From: Allosphingosinicella sp. | GTDB taxonomy: Bacteria; Pseudomonadota; Alphaproteobacteria; Sphingomonadales; Sphingomonadaceae | DNA: 8,955 nucleotides | Reading direction: 5' to 3' | NCBI GenBank assembly: GCA_030146745.1 | Contig: JASLBD010000199.1 | Span: 1-8,955, forward strand | Part shown: positions 1 to 8,117 of the stretch, in pieces | How the letters are laid out: every line of letters begins with the position of its first letter | Numbering within the stretch: the stretch's first letter is position 1 | The notes under the pieces: generated by a model | The model's input: the letters and a program-made list of their open reading frames with translations, nothing else | Database searches by the model: none | What the model was told of the DNA's origin: nothing | Position numbers and translations under genes: made by a program

Positions 1-3000
1 TCGCCGCATTCGAGCCGGTGCCGACGGTCAGGGTCGCCGTCAGGGTGCCGCCCAGGCTGCGGCCCTGGGCCAGGCTCAACTCCGCATAGATTTCCGTCGC
101 ATCCTCGATGGTGAGGTTGGCCGGCAGCATGGTGCGCGCCGCGACGAACGAGAATTGCTGCCGGGTCGCCCCGCTCCCCGGGTTGAGGAAGGCGAACCAT
201 TGCGACGGGAATTCGAGCGCGCAGTTCAGCGCCAGCCGGCCGAGATAGGGAATGTTCTGAAGCATGCCGCGGACGGCGTCGGTAAAGGCCTTGCCGCCGG
301 CGAGCGCCGTGTAGCGTATCTTCACCACGATGTCCGAGATCGTCGAATAGTCGATGAGGTTCGATTCTTTGGGCATTTCCAGCCGCCAGCGCGAAATGGC
401 GCCGGTGCCTTCGAACGGCAGGTAGCGGTCGTCGCCGAAATTCAGCGCGAACATCCCCGAATCGTCGACTCCGGTCGATAGCGCGATCTGCTGGCTTGAA
501 CGCCAATTGATCCGCAGCACGCCGAGGTCCGGTGTTTGGGCGGTCTGGCCGAGGAGGAAGGCCGCGCCGTTCGGCGAAGGCTCGATCAGAGTCTGGCTGC
601 CCAGCTGCGTCAACGTGGCGTGGATGTTCTGATACGGACCGACCAGGGCCGGAATGGTGATCGAGATGGACTTTATCTGGCGGGCGTAATGGCCGGCGAA
701 ATCGAAGTCGAACATCGCCTCGTCGAAAGCGAATTCGCACATTCCGCTGTTCTGCAAGTCCATCACCGCACGGGGAGCAAGCGACAGAAGCGAAACGGTC
801 TTCTCGATCTCGAACGAACGCGAGTTCCGCTCGACATAGGCCTTTTGCATCTGATTGAGGCTCAGCGTCAGCTGCTCGCCCGCCAGCAGGCCTTTGTGCA
901 GCCCGTCCCAATAGGCGAAGCTGATGAAGCTTTCCGTGGTGTTGAGTTCGTACTGGAAGGCGAGCTCGGCCGCCATCGCCATCTCGAGAGCGACTCGATA
1001 GCCCTGGAAGTAGATGCCGCTGAGGCGCGACACCATCCACTCGTACAGCTCGCTATTGGTGAACTTTCGGGTGAGGAAATTCTCGATCTCGATGGCCTGA
1101 GCGATCGATTGCTCGTGGATGAGGAGCTGCCGGTCGGCGCTCTGCAGCTGGATCTGCGCGGCCTTGATCTGCCCGTCGATCACCTGGACATCGAAATCCG
1201 CCTGGCGCAATTGCTGCTGCCAATCCTCGGCGCGCCGCTCGTAGCCGGCCACCGTCAGGCTCACGCTGGCGACGACGCTGTAGAGCCCGCTGATCGTTTC
1301 GGAGATTCCGGAAGCCGCATCGAGGCTGGAACCGACCTGCTGGCCGCCATAGGTCATGGCGAAGGGAGAGCCGACATTGGGCGCCAGATGGGCGATCGCG
1401 GACGCCGTCTTCATGATGCTCGCCGCGGTCGAGTAGACGCCGGCGAGCACCGTGGAGGCGATGCTCAGCTTCTCCGCCGCGGAGAGGCCGGTATCGAGCA
1501 GCGTCTGGTAGAAGATCTTGCGAACCTCGGCCGCCTGCCGGCTTATCTTCAGCCCGTCTATATTCTGGCGGATCTCCTCGATCTGCAGCGTCCGAACCCG
1601 CGTCGTCATGTTGAGAATGCGCAGTTCCTGCGTCGCCCGGATCCGGTTGAGCGCCTCCGCATCCTTCTTCTCGAGCGAGGCGAGCAGCTGGCCGCCGATC
1701 TGGGCCAATTGGCCGGCGAAGTCCTTGGCCATGCCGATCACCGATTCGAAGCGGTAGGGCAGAACGCCGGCCTGGGATTGCTGGATGACCTGGGGGCCGG
1801 CGCCGCCCGCACCGGCCTGGACCAGCGCGTGGACGTCGAGCGGCGGCTCGAACAACGCCAGGGTCCGAACCACGCCCTGGATGTTCATGCAGTTGCGGAT
1901 CTTGTAGAGCCGGTCCCCGACCTGCGTCCAATAGGCCCGAAACTCCGCATTCTCCGGCGCGCAGAAATAGGTGTTCAGGTCGTTGTAGGGCACATGCCGG
2001 TCCGCCTGGTCGAGCGTAAGCTCGGCGGTCATCTGCGGCAGCGCGTTTTCCAGGCCGATCAGGAATTGCGGAATGTCGGTGCCGTATTTCGTCAGGATAT
2101 CCTGGAACGTCATCGGCGGCTGGGTTGAGCAGGGGCCGACGTCGACCGGTTCCGGCCCCAGCAGGTCGAGCGCTAAGGTATAGAGCAGCGTCGCGACATT
2201 GATAGATTCCCAAGTATCCTTGGTGAACTCATAGTCGCCCCAGCGCATCAAATTGTCGACATAGCGCATGACGATCGCCTTCTGGTAGGCGCTCTGCCGC
2301 AATTGCGCGATGGCGTTGGGGTCGTACGGGTCGTTGTTGTAAACGGCGATCTGGGCCGCGCTGCTCAGGGAATCGCGCAGGCTTTCCACATCGAAATCGC
2401 GGAAATGAACGAAGCGCCAGAAGCGGTCGAGCGGCGTATTGGCCGTAGGATCCTCGTCGGCCGAGATGGTGGGATCGAAGATGTAGTTGAACCATTGCTG
2501 CGCCTCGGCGAACCGCTGGCTCGCCTGAAGCTGATTGGCCACCAGCCAGGGCGTGAAGAAGAAGATTTCCCAGAAATAGAGACCGTAGGGCCCGTCGTAA
2601 TCGATCGAGTCGCCGTCCGGGACGGGCGGCGGCTGCGTGTTCGGTCCAGGCCCGCTCGACGGCGTCTGGTAGAATCGGCTGAAGGGGTAGAGCGGATCCT
2701 TCGGCGGAACCTGGACTTCGACGGAAAGCAGCATCGGAACGCCGCCGGCGAACAGCGCGCGGTTCATCCGGGTCACCGCCCCGGTGCTGAGGCGCTGGAA
2801 CGACCATTTGAAGCTGCCGAAGGCCTGCGGAGTCGCCGAATAGGCAAGCGGGATCAGGTCGGTCTCGTTGGTCAGGCCCGACATGTCGCGGTTGACGCGG
2901 GTGATGTCGCTCAGCAATTGCAGGCCGGTTTCCTGCGAGCGGACGAGAAAGGTCTCGTCGCCATTGCCGAAGATGTACCAGAACGGCTGGTTGTTCACCG

Positions 3001-6000
3001 GGACGGTCATTCCGGCGCGATCGGAGATGTTGTAAAGCAGCGGCAGAGGGGCGCCGGTAGACCCCTGCACATAGGGCGCGCCCTGTCCGACATAATCCAT
3101 GGCGAAGAGGTTGGGGATCTGCACCATGCCGAGCGTCGGCACCGTGCCCGAGGGCTGCACGGCGCGCGGAATGATCGGGACATAGACGGAGATCGTCTGG
3201 CCGACCGAATAATCCTTCATCACCACGCTGGTCGGCGAGTTGTTCAGGCTGTTCCCGACCAGCATCGACGGATTGACGAAGGTGAGGCCGGTCATCCCGG
3301 CGCCCGCCGCGGCGATGGACACGGTGGAGGAGCGATAGATGGCCATTGCGAGCTCGAACGCTTCCGGGTTCGGCACCGCGGATTTCGTCGGCTCCGCGGG
3401 CGGCGTCGGGGTACCCGCCGGCAGCTCAAAGAACTGGCCGAAATTGATGAGGATACCGCCGTCGGCCATGTTCGTGCCGCTCAGGATCAGCGGCGACACC
3501 TTGTGCCACTGGACCTGCGACATCACGAATGTGGCAGGATCGACCTGCGACGTCTTGTAGCCGCCCTGCATCGGGTCGAAATCGGCAACAAGCTGGACCA
3601 TCGTCTGCGGCGCAGTCCAGCGGCCGGAATGGTTGATGAAGCTGTATCTCAGCGACGCCCTCGTGACCTGGGCGCTCTGTGCGTTCCCGCCGGTGACCTG
3701 GGATGCCGCCGTCGTGTTCGGCTCGACCCAGAACAGGAAAAGCCGGTCGAATGCGTGCAGGGGCGAAACGACGGGCGCCCCGATCGGGACCTCGATCTTC
3801 TGCCAGGCCGACCATAGCCCGGTATCGTACTGGCATTGCAGGTAATAAGTGTAAGGCTCGACCGCGGTGCGGCCGATCAGGTAAAGCGTGTTCACCAGGG
3901 TTCCCGACCCGTTCGGCGCCGGCGCCGGGCCGTAGAAGGCCGCTACCTGTTGCAGCGAGGCGAGGCCGGAGAAACCGTCGAAATATTCGATGTAGGAATC
4001 GTTGACCGTCTCCGGCGTGATCTCGTTCGCGGAGAGACCCTCCTGAATTTTGGCGAACAGCGGTGTCTTGTCCTTGCGCAGCTCGGGCCGGAGGTAATTC
4101 TCCGGATAGAGAAATATCTTTCGATTGGCTTCCCACATCCGGTAGTTCGACAGCCAGGACCACCAGGTGCGCGGAATGGAATCGCTGGTGATCCCGGGCT
4201 CCAGCATCATATGCGCGCGCTGCATGTAAAGCTGCACCGACAGGATCGCCTGCTTGATGTAGGAAATGTCCGCGCAGCCGGTCATCTCCACGTCGATCAG
4301 CAGGTAGGAATAAAGGTCGTCCGCGGTGTGGATATTCGGAAAGCTCGGCTGCAGCACGACGATCGCGTAGCCGGTAAGAACGTCGCGTTTGACCATATTC
4401 AGAGTGTCGACGATCGGGCGGTAGGCGGCCGGCCATTGCTCGCGCGAATATTTGGCCCTCAATATGCCGAGGGCCACGCTCGAGGCGTCGTTATAGGCGG
4501 CCCAGCTCTGCTCGGTGATCGCCGGCGCGAGGACGTTGAGCTGCGCGAGCTTCAGGAGCGCGTTGACGTCGGCTCCCAGCCGGCCGCCAAGCTCGAACAC
4601 GCGCTGCATTCGGGCGACGCCGTCGACGGTGTCGTAGCCGCTCCCGCTGGCGAAGAAGGTCGCGACCAGAGTGCAGATCTGCGGCTGGCTCCAGCCGGTG
4701 ATCGACGACAGCAATCTGAACTTCGGATCCTCGGTGCAAAGACCCTCGGCCGGCATATCGAAATAGGCGACGAGCTTGTCGTGCACATCGCGAAAGTCCC
4801 GGGTCAGCGTCTTGAAGCGCCACAGGCTCTCGACCGAGGCCAGTGTCGGAGCCGTCCCCAGGCTCACGCCGTAGGCGTCCGGATTGCGCAGCACCGCCGC
4901 TATCTCGGTCGCGGTGAGATCCAGTTCCCGGCACATTACGAGGGCGCGGTTGAGCAGGGTGATGAACCTGACGAGGTCCGGCGGCGGGAACGGCGCGTTG
5001 GTGTCGTTCGGCGGAGGCTGAAGGAAGGCCGCGACGTAATCCGCCGGCCCGAACGTGAGCGCGATGAACGGCGCGATGACCAGCACCTTGTCCGCCGAGG
5101 CGTTGAGGAACCGGCCCAATTGCTCGCACAGGCCCGATTGCTGGGTGCCGCGATTGGGATATTGCGGCGTCGGCGCTCCCCCGAAGGTCTGCAGGATGGC
5201 GATGACATGCTCGATCCGGCGACTGACCAGCAGGAGGATGGCTCGCACCTGCGAGATCATGACTTCCCGCTGTTCCTTGGCCACGTCCGGGAACAGGAAC
5301 GACAGGTCGGTATCGCGAGCGAAGGCGCTGGACAAAATCCCGCCGGCGAGCAGGACGTCGTGCGCGGTCAGGTCGTTGAACGCCGCCAGGGATTGTTCCG
5401 GCGTGATATCCGGAGTGACGAAGGATTTCTCGGCGAGGGGGCTGACGAATGCCACCGCTGCAAAGTCGATCGCATTTTGCAGGACCACGCCATATTGATT
5501 GATGTACGGCGGCTTGGCGGCCATCAGTTGCGCGTAATAATCCGCCGAAATATCCGCGGTGATGTCCTCGCTTATGAAGCTCGAGCCGTTCATCAGCCAG
5601 CCCGCCGCCTGCGCCCAGGTCGTCGTCAGAAAGACGGAGATCTTCTCGACCGTCAGGCCGGGATCGAACTCGCGGCCATGTTCGCCCTGGAGGGCATATT
5701 CCATCGCGAAAGGATTGATGCCGCTGCGCTTCAGCCAGCTCGCTGCTTCGGCTACGGAGAAGACGTCGACCAGCGAATTCAATCGCATCATGCCTTTGAG
5801 GTCGAGAAGCTTCAGATAGGCGGCGATCGGGATTCCGGCGAGCGAGGCCATGCGCGCATAGCTGTAGAGCAGCGACATGTTGGGCACGGTGAGCGGAATG
5901 ATGCCGTCGGCGATGTCCAGCGCCAGCAGGCCCTGGTTGCCGATCAGAGTCAGGTCGTCGTCGCTGACTCCGAGTCCGGCTGCAAGCCGTCCGCGCGTCG

Positions 6001-8104
6001 CCGGCCGCTGGTCCAGCCTCGAATCCACCGTCCATTGCAATATCGGATCGGTATAAAGCGGATTGCGCTCATATAGCGGGTGGTAGATCGGCAGCGCGTC
6101 GTCCGTCAGGCCCTCGGACGGATAGACGATCATCGGCACGGCGGCGGCGGTCTGAGTGAACGCCTGGCTGACCGACAGGCTGTTCGCGGCGACGTCCACG
6201 CTGGCGACGATGCGCAGCTCCCCCGCGACTCGGACTCGCATGCCGGCAACGATCGTCGCGAAGTTCGTGCCGGTCCCGGTAACCGCCGTTCCGGCCGCGA
6301 TGCTCACCGTGCCCTGCGCCGTGTAGGGCGGCAGCGTTCCGGCCGCCACTCCGAGGAAACCCGGATTGTTGAAGAGGCGATCGAAGAGGTCGACCGGATT
6401 GGCCCGATCCTTCACGCCGATGGTCGTGATGTCCGAATAGAGCGCCAGCGTTTCCGGCACCGTGCTGCGGTAGCGCTGATTGAACAGCACGATACCGCCG
6501 AGGGATTCGATCGTGCCGGTGCCGATCGATCCGCCCAGCGCCTCGATCACCAGATTGAGGTCCTTGAAGGCGACGCCGCTGATCTGCGCCAGCCGGACGA
6601 AGCGGTTGAGCAGATCCAGGGAGCCCAGCGACTGATAGGCGATCCGGTTTATCGGTTGGGCCGGATCGGACCGGTCGATCTGGGTTCGAAGATATTGCCC
6701 GGCCGCGTTGGCACTGTTGATGAAGAAGCCGTCGGCGATGTTGGCGGCGAGCTCCGCGTCGTCCAGGTCCTGGACCAACAGAGACTGGAGCTGGTCGAAG
6801 GACAGGCCGGTCCGATAGTTGAAGTTGACGCTCCACGACAGATCGTTGAGCGGATAGACGGTCATTGCGGCGCCGGTGGCGGCCTTCAGCCATGGGCTGT
6901 CCACCGTAAGCGCCGTGTCGCTGCCGACTGCGACAACCACTCGGCGCTCGTCGCCGATCTGTACCGAATCGCCCGGAAATATCTGCGCGACGAAGCTGGT
7001 CGCCGTGCCGGCAACCGCCGCGGAGCCGGCCGTTACCGCTACGTTGCCGCTGGCGGTTGCGGCCAGAATGCGCCCGCTCGGCACTCCATATTGGGCGCCG
7101 ACGCTTTCGCCCGTCGTCGCCGGGGTGGAAACGACCTGATATTGAGTGGGGGACAGGGACAGCGCCTCGCAGCTCACGGAGAACAGGGTCGGCAGTTCGG
7201 CGGCGGGATCCGAGCCGGGGGCGTCGAGATAGGTCCCGTAGATCTGCCAAAGCGCGCTGCCCAGCGCCTTCAGATACCCCCGGATCTGCACCAGCGGCAG
7301 GTTGAACGGGAGACTGAACGGGTAGGGCGCGGCGGCCAGCGTGTAGAAAACGTCGGCGGTCGGCTGCTCGGCGTTGATCGTCGCGGTGAGCACTTCGTTG
7401 ACGATCTGCAGGAACGGCACGAGATCGTTCGTCATCGCACAGGTAAGCGGGATGTTCGCGATGTCCGGGCGTCGCTCGAACAGATGATATCCGGCTGGGA
7501 TGTTCGGATTGTAGGTGGGATTGTCGAGATATTGCACCACGATCCGCAGGAGGTCGACGAGATAGGCGGCGGGCCCGAACATCGAGGCGCAGTGTTCGCA
7601 GGAGCAATAGTCCAGCGACCCGAAGAAATCGGCATAGCTCGGGATGGCATAGAGGTAGTCGAGCACATCGTCGTCGACATTGCTCATCCGCCCCGCCATG
7701 TAATGCGGCGAGCCGACGGTGTTGTGGAAGGCGGCCCACAGATGGCGGGTGCGCAGCTTGGTCTCCACCGCGCGGCGATGCAGTTTGGCGAGCCCGGCGT
7801 CGTTCAGACCCAGCGAGCCCGAATAGGCCGCGACGAAGGCGGCCTCCGGCTGCTGCGCGATATGATGTGCGGAGGTCAGTCCCTGCAGGATGAGCCGTCT
7901 GGCGACTTGCTCGTCGTCGTGAAGCCGCAGCAGGCGCTGATAGAGGCGCAATTGGGAGAGGTCTTCCTGCGGATCGAGCCCGTGCCAATCCAGCGCCTCG
8001 ACCTTGTCCGGATGGATCAGGTCGGCGGAGAGGATATCGAAACCGGGGTTTCTCGCCTGGAATGAAGCGAACTTCGCACCGTCGATTGCGCTTAGATCCA
8101 CCAC
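1..8104 (-). CDS. Tc (ABC) toxin complex subunit A, TcdA1-like pore-forming injection subunit; C-terminus cut by window edge
   Basis: The visible protein has 2,701 residues with no in-frame stop. In the known family, TcA forms a bell-shaped pentamer that binds the target cell, drives a helical channel through the membrane at a pH shift, and injects the toxic enzyme held in the TcB-TcC cocoon. Seen here: an FGSLDYCSCEHC block followed by PAAYLVDLL and LFERRPDI (about 162-220); LLIDVEMTGC and WEANRKIFLYPENYL (about 1268-1336); FNYIFDP and YQKAIVMRYVDNLMRWGD (about 1860-1957); FTNSELYEWM (2348-2357); FDFDFAGHYARQIKSIS (about 2463-2479); DDRYLPFEGTGAISRWRLE (2559-2576); and ISDIVVKIRYTA. These are hallmark TcA sequences in the expected order. 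TcA proteins are typically about 2,500 residues, so this one is long, partly from two inserted beta modules. The start is the first of two adjacent GTG codons; no ATG lies between it and the upstream in-frame stop at 8147-8149, and the first internal Met is residue 136. I see no signal peptide. About 103 residues follow the IRYTA motif, so the end is probably near. I am very sure of the family; the target host is unknown. Confidence 0.96.
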   Translation of the reverse strand, partial: MVDLSAIDGAKFASFQARNPGFDILSADLIHPDKVEALDWHGLDPQEDLSQLRLYQRLLRLHDDEQVARRLILQGLTSAHHIAQQPEAAFVAAYSGSLGLNDAGLAKLHRRAVETKLRTRHLWAAFHNTVGSPHYMAGRMSNVDDDVLDYLYAIPSYADFFGSLDYCSCEHCASMFGPAAYLVDLLRIVVQYLDNPTYNPNIPAGYHLFERRPDIANIPLTCAMTNDLVPFLQIVNEVLTATINAEQPTADVFYTLAAAPYPFSLPFNLPLVQIRGYLKALGSALWQIYGTYLDAPGSDPAAELPTLFSVSCEALSLSPTQYQVVSTPATTGESVGAQYGVPSGRILAATASGNVAVTAGSAAVAGTATSFVAQIFPGDSVQIGDERRVVVAVGSDTALTVDSPWLKAATGAAMTVYPLNDLSWSVNFNYRTGLSFDQLQSLLVQDLDDAELAANIADGFFINSANAAGQYLRTQIDRSDPAQPINRIAYQSLGSLDLLNRFVRLAQISGVAFKDLNLVIEALGGSIGTGTIESLGGIVLFNQRYRSTVPETLALYSDITTIGVKDRANPVDLFDRLFNNPGFLGVAAGTLPPYTAQGTVSIAAGTAVTGTGTNFATIVAGMRVRVAGELRIVASVDVAANSLSVSQAFTQTAAAVPMIVYPSEGLTDDALPIYHPLYERNPLYTDPILQWTVDSRLDQRPATRGRLAAGLGVSDDDLTLIGNQGLLALDIADGIIPLTVPNMSLLYSYARMASLAGIPIAAYLKLLDLKGMMRLNSLVDVFSVAEAASWLKRSGINPFAMEYALQGEHGREFDPGLTVEKISVFLTTTWAQAAGWLMNGSSFISEDITADISADYYAQLMAAKPPYINQYGVVLQNAIDFAAVAFVSPLAEKSFVTPDITPEQSLAAFNDLTAHDVLLAGGILSSAFARDTDLSFLFPDVAKEQREVMISQVRAILLLVSRRIEHVIAILQTFGGAPTPQYPNRGTQQSGLCEQLGRFLNASADKVLVIAPFIALTFGPADYVAAFLQPPPNDTNAPFPPPDLVRFITLLNRALVMCRELDLTATEIAAVLRNPDAYGVSLGTAPTLASVESLWRFKTLTRDFRDVHDKLVAYFDMPAEGLCTEDPKFRLLSSITGWSQPQICTLVATFFASGSGYDTVDGVARMQRVFELGGRLGADVNALLKLAQLNVLAPAITEQSWAAYNDASSVALGILRAKYSREQWPAAYRPIVDTLNMVKRDVLTGYAIVVLQPSFPNIHTADDLYSYLLIDVEMTGCADISYIKQAILSVQLYMQRAHMMLEPGITSDSIPRTWWSWLSNYRMWEANRKIFLYPENYLRPELRKDKTPLFAKIQEGLSANEITPETVNDSYIEYFDGFSGLASLQQVAAFYGPAPAPNGSGTLVNTLYLIGRTAVEPYTYYLQCQYDTGLWSAWQKIEVPIGAPVVSPLHAFDRLFLFWVEPNTTAASQVTGGNAQSAQVTRASLRYSFINHSGRWTAPQTMVQLVADFDPMQGGYKTSQVDPATFVMSQVQWHKVSPLILSGTNMADGGILINFGQFFELPAGTPTPPAEPTKSAVPNPEAFELAMAIYRSSTVSIAAAGAGMTGLTFVNPSMLVGNSLNNSPTSVVMKDYSVGQTISVYVPIIPRAVQPSGTVPTLGMVQIPNLFAMDYVGQGAPYVQGSTGAPLPLLYNISDRAGMTVPVNNQPFWYIFGNGDETFLVRSQETGLQLLSDITRVNRDMSGLTNETDLIPLAYSATPQAFGSFKWSFQRLSTGAVTRMNRALFAGGVPMLLSVEVQVPPKDPLYPFSRFYQTPSSGPGPNTQPPPVPDGDSIDYDGPYGLYFWEIFFFTPWLVANQLQASQRFAEAQQWFNYIFDPTISADEDPTANTPLDRFWRFVHFRDFDVESLRDSLSSAAQIAVYNNDPYDPNAIAQLRQSAYQKAIVMRYVDNLMRWGDYEFTKDTWESINVATLLYTLALDLLGPEPVDVGPCSTQPPMTFQDILTKYGTDIPQFLIGLENALPQMTAELTLDQADRHVPYNDLNTYFCAPENAEFRAYWTQVGDRLYKIRNCMNIQGVVRTLALFEPPLDVHALVQAGAGGAGPQVIQQSQAGVLPYRFESVIGMAKDFAGQLAQIGGQLLASLEKKDAEALNRIRATQELRILNMTTRVRTLQIEEIRQNIDGLKISRQAAEVRKIFYQTLLDTGLSAAEKLSIASTVLAGVYSTAASIMKTASAIAHLAPNVGSPFAMTYGGQQVGSSLDAASGISETISGLYSVVASVSLTVAGYERRAEDWQQQLRQADFDVQVIDGQIKAAQIQLQSADRQLLIHEQSIAQAIEIENFLTRKFTNSELYEWMVSRLSGIYFQGYRVALEMAMAAELAFQYELNTTESFISFAYWDGLHKGLLAGEQLTLSLNQMQKAYVERNSRSFEIEKTVSLLSLAPRAVMDLQNSGMCEFAFDEAMFDFDFAGHYARQIKSISITIPALVGPYQNIHATLTQLGSQTLIEPSPNGAAFLLGQTAQTPDLGVLRINWRSSQQIALSTGVDDSGMFALNFGDDRYLPFEGTGAISRWRLEMPKESNLIDYSTISDIVVKIRYTALAGGKAFTDAVRGMLQNIPYLGRLALNCALEFPSQWFAFLNPGSGATRQQFSFVAARTMLPANLTIEDATEIYAELSLAQGRSLGGTLTATLTVGTGSNAA
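305..787 (-). other. Domain within TcA: C-terminal TcB-binding cap
   Basis: Residues about 2440-2600. Landmarks are GMCEFAFDEAMFDFDFAGHY (Cys2456, Gly2471-His-Tyr), IKSISITIPALVGPYQNI, DDRYLPFEGTGAISRWRLE and TISDIVVKIRYTA. They match the TcA C-terminal part (the family called TcA_TcB_BD) that docks the TcB beta-propeller. The presence of this intact surface implies that the organism has, or had, a matching TcB partner. Confidence 0.88.
905..1747 (-). other. Domain within TcA: coiled-coil translocation channel with membrane-inserting tip
   Basis: Residues about 2120-2400. Two long heptad-like helices rich in Gln, Ala, Leu, Ile, Glu and Arg are visible: an outgoing one from GMAKDFAGQLAQIGG (Met2125) to about residue 2238, and a returning one from YERRAEDWQQQL (Tyr2288) to the FTNSELYEWM motif at 2348-2357. 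Between them residues 2239-2287 are uncharged and rich in Gly, Ser, Ala and Val, including SPFAMTYGGQQVGSSLD and SGLYSVVASVSLTV. That is the expected channel tip which enters the target membrane. The YFQGYRVALEMAMAAELAFQYEL helix follows. Confidence 0.88.
2594..2662 (-). other. Pro/Gly-rich linker within TcA
   Basis: Residues about 1815-1837, with PSSGPGPNTQPPPVPDGD followed by an acidic IDYDG. It separates the shell and neuraminidase-like part from the GLYFWEIFFFTPWLVANQL helix that opens the C-terminal half. It lies where TcdA1 has the stretched linker that acts as an entropic spring during injection, so it may play that part; this assignment rests on position and composition only. Confidence 0.55.
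3680..4099 (-). other. Domain within TcA: neuraminidase-like region
   Basis: Residues about 1336-1475. It starts RPELRKDKTPLFAKIQEGL, passes NDSYIEYFDGF and LYLIGRTAVEPYTYYLQCQY, and reaches WQKIEVPI and LFLFWVE (Trp1459). This is the TcA neuraminidase-like beta region, which in solved TcA structures closes the bottom of the shell around the channel and opens at a pH change. The name reflects fold similarity; there is no reason to expect sialidase activity. Confidence 0.8.
4100..4522 (-). other. Domain within TcA: conserved ABC-toxin helical block before the neuraminidase-like region
   Basis: Residues about 1195-1335. Visible landmarks are the SWAAYND start, VKRDVLTGYAIVVL, DDLYSYLLIDVEMTGC, ISYIKQAILSVQLYMQRA, and TWWSWLSNYRMWEANRKIFLYPENYL. 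This order is diagnostic of TcA proteins (the Pfam family named ABC_toxin_N) and closes the large alpha-helical shell. Confidence 0.88.
6119..6316 (-). repeat. Inserted beta module 2 within TcA, paralogous to module 1
   Basis: Residues about 597-662. It opens QGTVSIAAGTAVTGTGTNF, with GTGTNF at 610-615 aligning to GTATSF of module 1. It continues GMRVRVAGELRIVASV and ends in MIVYP, again matching the other copy (RRVVVAV and TVYP). The two copies lie 177 residues apart and are diverged, so this is an old internal domain duplication and not a recent tandem repeat. The surrounding sequence is helical shell. Confidence 0.75.
6848..7048 (-). repeat. Inserted beta module 1 within TcA
   Basis: Residues about 353-419. 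The segment is full of alternating Val/Thr/Ala, has a GTATSF motif at 366-371, then GDSVQIGDERRVVVAV, and ends in TVYPL. It reads as a small all-beta domain of about 65 residues placed between helical shell segments. It is clearly related to a second copy at residues 597-662 of the same protein. In TcdA1 the shell is interrupted at comparable places by receptor-binding domains, so this module may be exposed and bind a surface ligand; that role is inferred. Confidence 0.75.
7325..7657 (-). other. Domain within TcA: VRP1 (SpvA-like) N-terminal shell segment with a CxCxxC motif
   Basis: Residues about 150-260 of the toxin. They contain FGSLDYCSCEHC with Cys167, Cys169 and Cys172, then FGPAAYLVDLL, LFERRPDI and, after a short stretch, NDLVPFLQIVNEVL. 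This series matches the conserved start of the Salmonella virulence plasmid A (VRP1) homology region shared by TcA subunits, which forms part of the outer alpha-helical shell. The approximately 150 residues before it are helical and belong to the same shell. Confidence 0.85.
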
Positions 8105-8110
8105 AGTGGG

Positions 8111-8116
8111 ACCCCC
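8111..8116 (-). promoter_or_regulatory. Probable ribosome binding site of the Tc toxin A gene
   Basis: On the minus strand GGGGGT sits 6 bases before the first GTG (8104-8102) and 9 bases before the second (8101-8099). It lies immediately after the TAA of the upstream gene. It is a G-rich but imperfect Shine-Dalgarno sequence. Together with the 13-base gap this suggests translational coupling: ribosomes finishing the upstream gene can restart on the toxin. Which of the two GTG codons is used cannot be settled by sequence; the first has ordinary spacing and the second is also acceptable, a difference of one residue. Confidence 0.5.
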
Positions 8117-8117
8117 G

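Noticed and set aside
3836..6076. A 746-codon open frame on the plus strand, and similar ones at 536-2128, 2303-3817 and 6080-8065
   Set aside because: They are in exact codon register with the toxin frame on the other strand. Their stops fall at toxin codons TCA, TTA or CTA (for example 2126-2128, 3815-3817, 6074-6076). The proteins are low-complexity, rich in Arg, Gly, Asp and Val and match nothing; they are typical antisense shadows of a GC-rich gene.
6069..7988. Long minus-strand frames out of register with the toxin (also 4491-6035, 3426-4436, 2229-2807 and 1053-2213)
   Set aside because: They are broken pieces in a different frame, rich in Arg, Ala, Gly and Pro, while the toxin frame is continuous and full of family motifs over the same DNA.
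8098..8109. A possible small hairpin over the toxin start (CCAC / GTGG with a 4-base loop)
   Set aside because: Only four base pairs; expected by chance in GC-rich sequence and too weak to claim as a regulator.
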